DNA from: Candidatus Geocrenenecus arthurdayi | GTDB lineage: Archaea; Thermoproteota; Nitrososphaeria_A; Caldarchaeales; Wolframiiraptoraceae | Reading direction: 5' to 3' | DNA: 42,496 nucleotides | Assembly (NCBI GenBank): GCA_023539395.1 | Contig: JAKCEX010000007.1 | Location: forward strand, 1 to 42,496 | Shown: piece by piece, positions 28,638-38,003 of the stretch | Layout of the letters: each line of letters begins with the position of its first letter | Position numbering within the stretch: position 1 is the first letter of the stretch | The notes under the pieces: model-generated | The model's database searches: none | What the model was told of the DNA's origin: nothing | What the model saw: the letters and a program-made list of their open reading frames with translations, nothing else | Made by a program: the position numbers and the translations under genes

Positions 28638-30821
28638 CTACATATTCAATGTTATACTTGATATCTTTTCTCTACCAATTATAGGTTCAAGTATCGTTTC
28701 TGCAGCTCTCTCAAGCATCTTCAAGTATTCTCTAGTATTATACTCTCCCATCCTATAGAGCTGCGGAGGAGTTGCGCTAATCCATCTACCACCAGTTACT
28801 ACATATCTTACTGATTGACCTGGCTCTATCATGTATCCTAATGATTCAAGTTTTCTAGCTGCAGTAGCATGTAATACTCTATTCACATACTCTCCTGTAT
28901 GCCTACTTAAGCTCTTCGTAATGATTAAATCCTGTATAGATGCTCTGCCTAGAATAATCATTTTAACATATTCTCTGTAGAGTTCTAAGCATTCTAAAGC
29001 TTTCTCTTTAAGTTCTCTTAATGTATCTGCTTTAGATAGCTTTTCCAGCATCTGTAGCTGCATCTTCTTAACTATAAGTGGGGTATCCCTCCTCCTAGCT
29101 TCTATCCCCCTATACTTCAATGTATCATTAAATAGTGCTCCAAAATATCTGTTATTAACAGGCTTAAATGGATTTACCTTAGATTTTAAGAAGATTATCC
29201 ATTTGTATCTTCCTTCATAGCTTACTGGTAGTTTAAGTCTATCTTCTATCATCTCCACTAGCTTTATGTAATCATCATCGACAGCATCTTCCTTAACTAT
29301 CCAGAGTGAATCAATTAAGCCGTGAACTACTTTAAACCCTGATTCTTCAACAATCTTTATAGTTTTAAGGAGGATATCCCTAGCTAATGCACATACAGAT
29401 AGATGAGCTTCTCTCGACCCAAATTTTGCTTTCCTAAAACCTAAGTATCCGAAAGCAGTTACTAGTATCCATTTTAATGCATCTGCTCTCCTACCATAAA
29501 CATATCTCAGATATGGATCGTCCGCTTCTCTACATAGTTTCTTATATTGTAGCCGCTTCTCCAATGGTAGCTCTATAGCTCTTGGAACGACTCCTCTCCA
29601 TCTCCTACATATATTGTAGCCTAATTCAGGAATTTTTATTCCATTGTCTCTACAGCATTCACAGTTAATTGTCTCTCCGGAGATATTGTACCTATACATT
29701 AGCATGGGGTAAAGACTCTTGAAATCTATTTCTCCAATATTCCAGTATATTTCAGGTTTAGCATCAAGTATCAATCCACCTCTATCAGCTATATTGAGAT
29801 GTCTTCCACTCATGTAGTTTTCTCTACATGGTATCCATGGTAAAAGTATTCCAAGCTTATAGGCTTCATAATATTGAAGAGATGACATACATGAACCAAT
29901 AGTATACCTTGAAGCATCCTGGATAGGTATCCTACATACTCTAGAGATCTCCAGTACCCCGTCCATACCTGTCTCTTGATAGAGCATTGAGTTAGAAGAG
30001 TCTATGTGTATTCTCCCCCTAAGCTTAAACCCCTTAAACTTATGGTATACTCTACCATAACTAAAGTAAGATTTGGATACTGTCTCTAATCTAGGGCTAC
30101 AATCTAATCTTCCAAGTTTTAGCTTAACATTATTCACTCTAGATCTATAGTAGAGGTAGGGTATGAGGAATGAGTCTCCACACTCAGTTATGATTACATC
30201 GATGTCTAGGGAATCCAGTATTCTAGATAATTCTCCAAGAATAAATTCTTCTGAAGAATCTAATACTATCTCTTCGCCTTGGATCTTTAATGATACTTCA
30301 GTAAGCTTATCATGGAAGGATGGTAGAAGATTGCTGGGAGATATCTTAACATCAAGATATGCTATCTTAATCCATGAAGTATCATAGTGGAAGTCTTTAA
30401 CATTATCTAAGATTTTGAAAGTATTTCTTGAATACTCTATGTATGCAGTAGGGTATAGATTGTAGTAGTATAGGAATTCCTGCATTGATGGTAAGTCTAC
30501 GTTGAATACATTGTAGAATCTATAGCTACCAATATCCAAGACTTCTCTAGCTAGCTTCTTCCTCTCTCCAAATGGTACCTTAACCTCTAATACTGTCTCT
30601 AGAGAACCTCTTGGATGGATGTTTTTCTCAACAAATTCTAATTCATACTTACTTGAAATAATCTTACTAAGCTGGACTAGTTTATCGAATGGTCCTGCAA
30701 CATAGATTCTAGGCATCCACTTAATCTTTTCTACTTCTATTCTTCCATCTCTTCTCTTCATCCAGACAGCAACTTCATCTCTACTTATAGGATGAACATC
30801 AAGGAGCCAGCCTCGCATCAA
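28638..30821 (-). CDS. Family B DNA polymerase with altered catalytic motifs (PolB2-like)
   Basis: Motif A-like IDFKSLYPMLMYRYNIS; motif B-like DALKWILVTAFGYLGF; motif C position VHGLIDSLWI instead of DTDS/DTDG; Exo I position YLDVKIS instead of DxE. Confidence 0.82.
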   Translation of the reverse strand: MMRGWLLDVHPISRDEVAVWMKRRDGRIEVEKIKWMPRIYVAGPFDKLVQLSKIISSKYELEFVEKNIHPRGSLETVLEVKVPFGERKKLAREVLDIGSYRFYNVFNVDLPSMQEFLYYYNLYPTAYIEYSRNTFKILDNVKDFHYDTSWIKIAYLDVKISPSNLLPSFHDKLTEVSLKIQGEEIVLDSSEEFILGELSRILDSLDIDVIITECGDSFLIPYLYYRSRVNNVKLKLGRLDCSPRLETVSKSYFSYGRVYHKFKGFKLRGRIHIDSSNSMLYQETGMDGVLEISRVCRIPIQDASRYTIGSCMSSLQYYEAYKLGILLPWIPCRENYMSGRHLNIADRGGLILDAKPEIYWNIGEIDFKSLYPMLMYRYNISGETINCECCRDNGIKIPELGYNICRRWRGVVPRAIELPLEKRLQYKKLCREADDPYLRYVYGRRADALKWILVTAFGYLGFRKAKFGSREAHLSVCALARDILLKTIKIVEESGFKVVHGLIDSLWIVKEDAVDDDYIKLVEMIEDRLKLPVSYEGRYKWIIFLKSKVNPFKPVNNRYFGALFNDTLKYRGIEARRRDTPLIVKKMQLQMLEKLSKADTLRELKEKALECLELYREYVKMIILGRASIQDLIITKSLSRHTGEYVNRVLHATAARKLESLGYMIEPGQSVRYVVTGGRWISATPPQLYRMGEYNTREYLKMLERAAETILEPIIGREKISSITLNM

Positions 30822-31074
30822 TCTTCATCTCCCGTTTTAATTCTTTCTCTAAAGCCTTCAATCTCTCTTCATGAGATAGAAGCCCCGACATAATAAATAG
30901 GTCAAATACATCTCTCTCAGGATACATTGATGCTGCATGAGAATACCTATAAACGTAACCAACTAAACTATCAAATACTTCTCTCTCATCTCTTAGTAGA
31001 GCTCTCCTAAATTCTCCCCAACGTTTAAGCTCCAGCTCAAGCCTCTGCCTATACGTTAAAGTAGTCCTACCCAT
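30799..31074 (-). CDS. Small conserved-looking helical protein upstream of and overlapping the polB2-like gene
   Basis: 91-aa ORF overlapping the polymerase start; TATA-like TTATAAAC just upstream on the minus strand. Confidence 0.6.
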   Translation of the reverse strand: MGRTTLTYRQRLELELKRWGEFRRALLRDEREVFDSLVGYVYRYSHAASMYPERDVFDLFIMSGLLSHEERLKALEKELKREMKIDARLAP

Positions 31075-31205
31075 ACTCTATATGCAAGCTTAAAACATTG
31101 TTTATAAGCTGGAGAGATTACTGAAAATGGCGAGCCTTATCTAAAAATGGGTTGCAACTTAAATAGAGAAGATTAAAGTAGAGGGGAATTGGCCATATCT
31201 TAAAC

Positions 31206-31254
31206 TAGGCAATTAAACTTAGTTTAGTAGCCTATCCACCCACATATAGGTGGA
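31206..31254. repeat. Two adjacent inverted repeats (tandem hairpins)
   Basis: TAGGCAATTAAAC-TTA-GTTTAGTAGCCTA (31206-31234, imperfect) immediately followed by TCCACC-CACATATA-GGTGGA (31235-31254). Confidence 0.55.
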
Positions 31255-31465
31255 GACGGCTCTGCTTCGTGCTCTCTAGACTCAAAGAACCACATAAAGG
31301 GATAAGAATCTAAACCTATTCCTAAAGCTCATCTCTTACGATACTGATATACTTGTGTGCGTGTAGGGACCACATATCCTTTACATCTCTCCTAAGCTCT
31401 TCAGTAGTGGTATTGTAAGACGCATAATTCAGTGTCAAAGGTCTAGCAATCGCTCCTGATACGCC

Positions 31466-31712
31466 TTAAGCTTGTTTAAGTGTTTCTCTATTTAGATGGA
31501 AGCCTTGATGTAGGAGTTTTTCGATAATTTGTATTGCCTTCCTTTTACTAATGATTCTATGTATCTTGAGTTGGATTGTTATCCAGGGGTGCCGGTTTTT
31601 TCAATCCCAATTCTTCCGCTGCTTTATTCCTCTTTTATCATCTATTATGGTGATTACTGATGATAAAGGTTCTTGCTGTGTTAATAGGGTTGCTACTGCT
31701 AGAACGCTTACT
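31466..31712 (-). pseudogene. DUF3368 / PIN-like toxin relic, multiply frameshifted
   Basis: Minus-strand fragments SVLAVATLLTQQEPLSSVITIIDDKRGIK / KAAEELGLKKPAP / ITIQLKIHRIISKRKAIQIIEKLLHQGFHLNRETLKQA* in successive frames follow DUF3368 order. Confidence 0.65.
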
Positions 31713-31726
31713 TCACCTTACCCTAA

Positions 31727-31867
31727 CTAGGCTTTCTTAAACCGATTTCCTTCATAATCTCGTCTGACCAATGGCTTGTTAGTATACTTCTTCAAAGCTT
31801 TCTTGAGAAGGATGAGAGTGTTTAGGCAGCTCCTACCATATGAGGCAACATGTATTTTAAGGCGGCT
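31727..31867 (-). pseudogene. Transposase relic (internal DDE-type fragment)
   Basis: Minus-strand SRLKIHVASYGRSCLNTLILLKKALKKYTNKPLV resembles the segment before the second Asp of archaeal IS6-like DDE transposases; flanking stops. Confidence 0.5.
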
Positions 31868-32094
31868 AAAACCTTAACCATCCTACTTTTCTATTACGCC
31901 TAAAATAGCCAGTTATCATGGCACAGTATCCATGCATGGAAGACAGAAGCCCTTAACCCTCAAACATAACCTCCCATCCAGACACTATCTATTACCAAAC
32001 AATAGAATATTACTCTCCATCCCAACACAAATTTAGCATTGATTTATCGTGAACAAAAAATTAAAATGTGGTTGAAGACTAGATACAATAATGG

Positions 32095-32940
32095 ATGATA
32101 ATGTATAAGGAAAGATTAAATGAGTATATAGAGAGATTGGATGAAGAAGAAGCAAGAGACTTATTCATGCTCATTGAATTAATAAGACAAGGTAAAAGGG
32201 TGTGGGAGGAGGATCCTGGACTTGCATATCATCAATATTCAAAGCATAGTAGATTTCGTATTTTTATGTCTCCAAGAAGGAGTGAGAGAGGTCCTCTCCC
32301 CCCTCTTATTAAGAATTACAGGAATGCTCGAAATATCAAGCTGCCAGATCCAGACCTCTCATTAGTATCGAATCCGATTGGTGATAGCATAATTAAGAGG
32401 AGGTCGTTTAGAGATTTTAAACCAAGAGTGATGCCTATCAATGTACTTTCAACATTACTACACTTATCTGTAGGTATTACTGGATGGGATAACCATTGGC
32501 CTCTTCGAGCCTATCCCTCGGCTGGAGCATTGCAGCCAGTTGAGACTTACATTATAGCAAACTATGTAGATACGATTAACATGGGTCTGTATCATTACAA
32601 TGTATTAGATCATTCGCTAGAAATACTAAAAGAGGGGGATTTCCGTAAAAATATTGTTGATATCGCGCTTGACCAGGATTTCCTTTATAATGCCTCCATT
32701 ATATTAATACTCTCAATCGTTTATGCGAGAACATTATGGAAGTATGGCGATAGAGCATATAGATATGCACTACTTGATACGGGAGCATCTATGGAGAACA
32801 TATACTTAGCGGCTACAGCTATGAATCTCGGAGCATGCGCTATAGGTGCATATTACGATGACGACCTAAATAGTTTATTAGAACTTGATACAAATACAGA
32901 GATTACCCAAGTCATGGTCGCTGTAGGATATAAAGAATAG
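32095..32940 (+). CDS. SagB/nitroreductase-family protein
   Basis: N-term YHQYSKHSRFRIF, IIKRRSFRDFKPRVMPINVLSTLLHLSVGI, RAYPSAGALQPVETYIIAN, ASMENIYLAATAMNLGACAIGAYYDDDLNSLL. Confidence 0.88.
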   Translation: MIMYKERLNEYIERLDEEEARDLFMLIELIRQGKRVWEEDPGLAYHQYSKHSRFRIFMSPRRSERGPLPPLIKNYRNARNIKLPDPDLSLVSNPIGDSIIKRRSFRDFKPRVMPINVLSTLLHLSVGITGWDNHWPLRAYPSAGALQPVETYIIANYVDTINMGLYHYNVLDHSLEILKEGDFRKNIVDIALDQDFLYNASIILILSIVYARTLWKYGDRAYRYALLDTGASMENIYLAATAMNLGACAIGAYYDDDLNSLLELDTNTEITQVMVAVGYKE

Positions 32941-33162
32941 CTCTTTACCAATGAAGCAGATTATCCTACTTTGAAAAAAGCTTTTAGTAGACATGAATTC
33001 ATGAAGCTTCATAATCTGTATGTGATCCTGCCAACCAGCTAATACTCCTCCTTGAGTTTCTTTATTATTGTGAATAGATTTCTTGTCATTTCATGCTGAT
33101 GCACAATCTTTCATAGTGTCGTAGAATCTCCTAATCTTCTTTTTAGGTATCCGGATAACCTT

Positions 33163-33402
33163 TTAGCAGTATTCCTTAAACTGAATCTCTGCAGAAAATA
33201 TTCTTGAGAATCTATGGAACCATCTCCTAACACTCCCACGGGAAGCCATAGTTACAAGGTATCTCTCTGAGAAGTCTCTAAAGCTTAAACCAGCAATATG
33301 AAACATAACTGAGTAAGCCTTCTCACCCAAAGGATAATTATTAAACCTGAATAGCTTAGATATCCTATCAAGGACTAATTCAAGACATACATAAGAAAAC
33401 AT
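33163..33402 (-). pseudogene. Truncated transposase N-terminus (HTH region)
   Basis: YSVMFHIAGLSFRDFSERYLVTMASRGSVRRWFHRFSRIF resembles the N-terminal HTH of archaeal IS transposases; truncated at 79 aa. Confidence 0.6.
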
Positions 33403-33559
33403 AACAGAAACTTAAGCATAGACGAAAGAGAGAAAAAGTCTAAGTAAAAGCTGACAGGATCGTATGAACTATGGAAATTTAAATATTGTGAAAACCTCAA
33501 TAGTAAATGATATATGATGTTATGACGTTGGCATAGAAAGAATAATAGGTGATGGAGGG

Positions 33560-33736
33560 TCAGGTTTTCAGAATGTCTAGGTCTTTCACAGCATGCTTGG
33601 TTATCTCGATTGAACATGCATTATATCTTGTACAGAAATCTTCGCATCTCTCAGCCCATATCTTCTCTCTATATCTGAGACCGCATCTCTCACAAACGTA
33701 TAGTATTTCATTTGAAACTCTTACTTCCTTAACCAT
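33560..33736 (-). CDS. Small zinc-finger protein (58 aa), absent from the ORF track
   Basis: Minus-strand ATG at 33736: MVKEVRVSNEILYVCERCGLRYREKIWAERCEDFCTRYNACSIEITKHAVKDLDILKT*; CxxC plus C...C pairs. Confidence 0.7.
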   Translation of the reverse strand: MVKEVRVSNEILYVCERCGLRYREKIWAERCEDFCTRYNACSIEITKHAVKDLDILKT

Positions 33737-33923
33737 GTTCCTGAAAGATGAATTCTAAACTATTATATAAGAATTGTAGTTATACATCAGTCTAATATTG
33801 TAGTTTTGGGAGTTGGGTTGATGAGGAGATTGAGAAAATGGAGATTATTCATGATGCTCTACTATGGTTTCGTAATTTCTAGATGACAATGTTAATATTT
33901 ACGGTGTTTCACTCCATAAAACG

Positions 33924-35417
33924 ATGATAATGAATTTACTTAATATTCTCTCAGTAGATTTCTCTGAAACACTCAATTCCTTAATATTCTTCACGCTTAC
34001 TTCTGCATTACTTGCAGTTTTCATGCATAAGAATAGAGAGAGAATAGTTGAAGCATATGTTATAATGGGTTTTCTAGTAACATTCTTCTTATCTATACGT
34101 CAATTCTTCTCAGTCTCTTCTAGTGGACCAGTTAAGATCTATGCATCTCAATACCAGCTAGTATCTTCTCAAATATTCGTTGACAATCTCTCAATATATA
34201 TTGCATCAATATTCGTATTCATAGGTCTCATGGCTTCTATATTCTCAGTAAAGTATATTGAGGAGAGGAAGAGGGAATACTATCCCCTCTTGATAGCTAT
34301 GGTTACAGGGATGGTTGGTGTAGTATTTTCAGGAGATTTTGTTACATTATTCATATTCTGGGAAATGATGAGCTTGACTGCATATGTTTTAGTAGCATTC
34401 TTCTATAATAGATGGGAAGCAGTAGAAGCATCATTCAAGTATTTGATAATGAGTACAGCTGGAACAGCCTCGATACTCTTCGGTTTATCACTCCTCTACG
34501 GTATGGCTGGAACACTATCTTTTACAAGCCTAGCAGAAATATTGAGGATGCCCGACTTCCGGAATAATTCTTGGACATATCTTTCAATAGCATTGTTAGT
34601 AACTGGTTTTGGGGTAAACGCGGCCATGGCTCCATTCCATAGCTGGCTACCTGATGCTCACCCTGCTGCACCAAGCCCTATAAGTGCAATGCTTTCAGGA
34701 GTTGTAATCAAGACAGGTGTATATGCAATGTATAGAACATTAACATTAATATTTCCATTAACATTATATAATTGGCAGATAGGCTTAACCCTATTTGCAG
34801 TAGCTACCATGATTGTAGGAAATACTCTTGCTATGCTTCAAAACGATATTAAGAGGCTACTAGCTTTCAGCAGTATAGCGCACATAGGGTACATAGTGTT
34901 TGCATTAGCAATAGGAACGATACCAGGGTTAACTGGGGGCCTACTCCACATTCTAAATCATGCTTCTATGAAAGCCCTCCTCTTCCTCTCAGCAGGTGCA
35001 TTAATACATACAGTTAAGACGAGAGACCTGGATACATTAAGTGGGATAGGTAGAAAGATGCCTATAACTGTTACATGCTTCTCAATAGGAGCTTTCTCGC
35101 TTGCAGGAGTACCAGGGCTAAACAGCTTCGTAAGCGAGTTCCAGATAATAACAGCTGCAATAGATGCTAAACTATACATATACGCAGCAATAATGATATT
35201 CAATGTTCTTCTTGGAGCAGCATACTACCTTAGAGTAGTCCAGATCCTCTTCGTCCGCCCTCCTACAGATGTCTCACAGAAAGCAGTAGAAGCATCACCG
35301 ATAATGCTTACTCCGCTCATAATCCTATCAATACTAGCAGTAACCATAGGAGTATATCCTGGACCATTCGTAGAAACTCTAAGAAAAATCGCTGAAAACC
35401 TCCTATCATCCTCCTGA
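33924..35417 (+). CDS. Proton-conducting transporter / NuoN-MrpD-like membrane subunit
   Basis: FIFWEMMSLTAYVLVAFFYNRWEAVEASFKYLIMSTAGTA, GFGVNAAMAPFHSWLPDAHPAAPSPISAMLSGVVIKTGVYA, KRLLAFSSIAHIGYI. Confidence 0.9.
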   Translation: MIMNLLNILSVDFSETLNSLIFFTLTSALLAVFMHKNRERIVEAYVIMGFLVTFFLSIRQFFSVSSSGPVKIYASQYQLVSSQIFVDNLSIYIASIFVFIGLMASIFSVKYIEERKREYYPLLIAMVTGMVGVVFSGDFVTLFIFWEMMSLTAYVLVAFFYNRWEAVEASFKYLIMSTAGTASILFGLSLLYGMAGTLSFTSLAEILRMPDFRNNSWTYLSIALLVTGFGVNAAMAPFHSWLPDAHPAAPSPISAMLSGVVIKTGVYAMYRTLTLIFPLTLYNWQIGLTLFAVATMIVGNTLAMLQNDIKRLLAFSSIAHIGYIVFALAIGTIPGLTGGLLHILNHASMKALLFLSAGALIHTVKTRDLDTLSGIGRKMPITVTCFSIGAFSLAGVPGLNSFVSEFQIITAAIDAKLYIYAAIMIFNVLLGAAYYLRVVQILFVRPPTDVSQKAVEASPIMLTPLIILSILAVTIGVYPGPFVETLRKIAENLLSSS

Positions 35418-35506
35418 TAACAGTATGGTTACCTATCTATTTATCTATCTTATCCAAAACGGCTAATAACTACTATCAGATAATTAAATGTAGAGGGAAG
35501 TTATAG

Positions 35507-36613
35507 ATGTCTAAGAAGCAGGATAGGGAGAAGACGTACAGAGCAGACGTAATAAAACAGGAAGTACTAGAGAAATTAAAGAAGCTTGGTGAAAAAGTCT
35601 ATAGAGACCTCTCTAAAGGAGAGTTCCCTGAGCTGAATATCCCTTCTAGGACAACTAAGAATATTATCTATGATGAAAAGTTGAGACAGTATGTTCTAGC
35701 TGGTAAGATGAAGGAGAGAACAACTAAGAATATTCGTCATCTCAGACCGTTTGCTCAACTACTCTGGATAGCTTCATTCAGTAAGAGGCTAATTGAAGCA
35801 TCTAAAACCTCCACTCTAAGAGATACATACTATGTAGCTATAGGTGAGGGAATAGATTTCGAAGATCAGGATGAGAGTGATGAAATGATAATGGAGCTGG
35901 AAAGCATCATAGACTCTCCTAGAGAAGACTTCCACATCTTCCCAGAGGAACGTGCATCAATATACGGAGACCTAGTAATAGAGTATACTGTTCCAGGATT
36001 CAGAGGCAAGCGGGTAGACCTTTCATCACACCCAGATGGTTTTGCTATAGGTCCAGCTCTTACAACAGCTGAATTTGTAAAATGCGGTGCAGAAGTATTA
36101 TTTGTAATAGAGAAAGGCGCAGTCTTCAGTAGGTTCGTTGAGGAGGGAGCAGATAAAAAGTATAAAGCATTACTTCTACATACTGCTGGTCAGTCACCAC
36201 GTAATGCTAGAAAATTGATTAGACGTATACATGAAGAATTAGGTCTCCCAGTCTACGTTTTTACAGATGCAGACCCATATGGAGTCCACATAGCTTCAGT
36301 TCTTATACATGGTTCTGCTCTAAGCGCTCATATAAAAGGAATAAATGTTGCAGATGCAGTATGGGCAGGTGTATGGGCATCAGATATCACAAGGTATAGG
36401 CTCCCATCAATGAAGCTAAACGATCAAGATATTAAGAGACTCCAAGAATTAGAGCAGGACCCTAGATACCAGAACGACCCATGGAGGAGGGAGATAAAAG
36501 AATTCTGGAAGATAAAGAGAAAAGCAGAACTAGAAGCATTCAGTAGATATGGATTAGATTTTATTGTTAAAGAATTCCTACCTGAGAGGTTAGCGGAGCT
36601 ACAGAAACGTTGA
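35507..36613 (+). CDS. top6A: DNA topoisomerase VI subunit A
   Basis: VLAGKMKERTTKNIRHLRPFAQLLWIASF, STLRDTYYV catalytic Tyr region, VYVFTDADPYGVHI Toprim DxD. Confidence 0.96.
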   Translation: MSKKQDREKTYRADVIKQEVLEKLKKLGEKVYRDLSKGEFPELNIPSRTTKNIIYDEKLRQYVLAGKMKERTTKNIRHLRPFAQLLWIASFSKRLIEASKTSTLRDTYYVAIGEGIDFEDQDESDEMIMELESIIDSPREDFHIFPEERASIYGDLVIEYTVPGFRGKRVDLSSHPDGFAIGPALTTAEFVKCGAEVLFVIEKGAVFSRFVEEGADKKYKALLLHTAGQSPRNARKLIRRIHEELGLPVYVFTDADPYGVHIASVLIHGSALSAHIKGINVADAVWAGVWASDITRYRLPSMKLNDQDIKRLQELEQDPRYQNDPWRREIKEFWKIKRKAELEAFSRYGLDFIVKEFLPERLAELQKR

Positions 36614-37413
36614 AGCTCTTAGAAAACTGGCCAGCTATATTAATCGAGAAACCTAGACCAGCTATAGTAATATCAGACGTACACTTCGGATTCGAGGCAG
36701 AACTCGCAGATAAGGGGATAAGAGTACCATCTCAGACATGGAAGATTACAGAGCTATTGATAAAGCTGATCGAAGAACAAAACCCTCAGGAAATCATTAT
36801 ACTAGGTGATCTAAAACATAAGATCCCGGTTTCCTCATCAATTGAATGGGAAGAGATGCCTAGAGCAATAGAGAAGATAAGAGAAACTGGGGTTGAAGTA
36901 ATACTGGTTCCCGGCAATCATGATGGAGGCATAAAAAAGATCCTAGGGAACACTGTTAGATATGCTCCGAGTAGTGGTCTACTCATTGAAGGTGAGAGGA
37001 GAATCTTTATGTATCATGGACATAGATGGCCTAGCATAGATATAGTTAAAAGCGACATAGTTTTTATGGGTCATCTCCACCCAATGATAAACCTCAGAAC
37101 AGATGTAGGAAGCATAATTAAGAAACCTGTATGGATGCTGATAGAAGGAGATAAGAGAAACTTGGTTGAAACATTCAGAGAGAAATATGGTATAAGATTG
37201 AAAGGACGTGGAAGAATCAATTTAATAATTATGCCTGCCTTCAACCCAATACTTACAGGAATATCGGTCAATAATATAAAACCAGAAGATAAGCTGTGGC
37301 CCCTAATAAGAACAAATAGCTTCTCAATCTCACTAGCTGAAATAATCCTATTGAGTGGGCAAAACCTTGGAAGACTAGAACAGATTGAGAAGATAACAGA
37401 GGATACATTATGA
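36610..37413 (+). CDS. Metallophosphoesterase (archaeal ICC-like)
   Basis: AIVISDVHFGFEAELADKGIRVPSQTWK, IIILGDLKH, VPGNHDGG, FMYHGHRWP, DIVFMGHLHP. Confidence 0.93.
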   Translation: MKLLENWPAILIEKPRPAIVISDVHFGFEAELADKGIRVPSQTWKITELLIKLIEEQNPQEIIILGDLKHKIPVSSSIEWEEMPRAIEKIRETGVEVILVPGNHDGGIKKILGNTVRYAPSSGLLIEGERRIFMYHGHRWPSIDIVKSDIVFMGHLHPMINLRTDVGSIIKKPVWMLIEGDKRNLVETFREKYGIRLKGRGRINLIIMPAFNPILTGISVNNIKPEDKLWPLIRTNSFSISLAEIILLSGQNLGRLEQIEKITEDTL

Positions 37414-37733
37414 CCCAAGATGAACTAGACTCAAAAGCTTTAGAAGCTATTAGAGAGAGCCGGGTTAAACTATACATCTTTAAACCAAGTGGGAGGAAGA
37501 TGTGGATAGTAGTCGGTAAACATGGACGCTACCTAGTTTTACCAGATGCAGAATACTGTACATGTAACGACTTCTTCTTTAGAGTAATGAGTGGGGAGAA
37601 ACCATCATGCTACCATATACTAGCTGTTAAGAAAGCAGTTAAAGAAGAAACATATAGCATCGTAGAAAGAGAAGATACATCATATAAGAAGATGCTTGAA
37701 GACCTCCTCAAAGAAGGGGATAGAACAAGATAA
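37410..37733 (+). CDS. SWIM zinc-finger domain protein
   Basis: CTCNDFFFRVMSGEKPSCYHILAVKKA (CxCxnCxH SWIM motif); ATGA overlap with upstream gene. Confidence 0.88.
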   Translation: MTQDELDSKALEAIRESRVKLYIFKPSGRKMWIVVGKHGRYLVLPDAEYCTCNDFFFRVMSGEKPSCYHILAVKKAVKEETYSIVEREDTSYKKMLEDLLKEGDRTR

Positions 37734-38003
37734 TAAAATATTTAGTAGCAGCTTGAGAATTAACTAAGAAAAATCACGGAGATTGAGAAGAGTTTACGGA
37801 GAAGACGCCCCCAGTAATAATATCATCTATAAGTAATACAGAAACAAAACAGGTTAAACCATCACTTCATAATATCATCAGCATTTATTAATTTTGCTGA
37901 ATATAGTTCCATACTTTCTCGCAACTCTCGTAGCACTGGATTTTCCACCTTTTTTATTGAAAAATTTATTTCTAACTTTGACGATATTAACTAAAGGGTA
38001 CCT

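Noticed and set aside
33375-33758. ORFs 33375..33617 (-) and 33549..33758 (+) from the track
   Set aside because: Low-complexity/atypical composition; the overlapping 58-aa Cys-rich minus-strand ORF (33560..33736) is the better coding candidate.
33821-33886. Short ORF MRRLRKWRLFMMLYYGFVISR with a C-box-like TGATGAG at its start
   Set aside because: Only 21 codons, no RNA-box partner elements and no other coding evidence.
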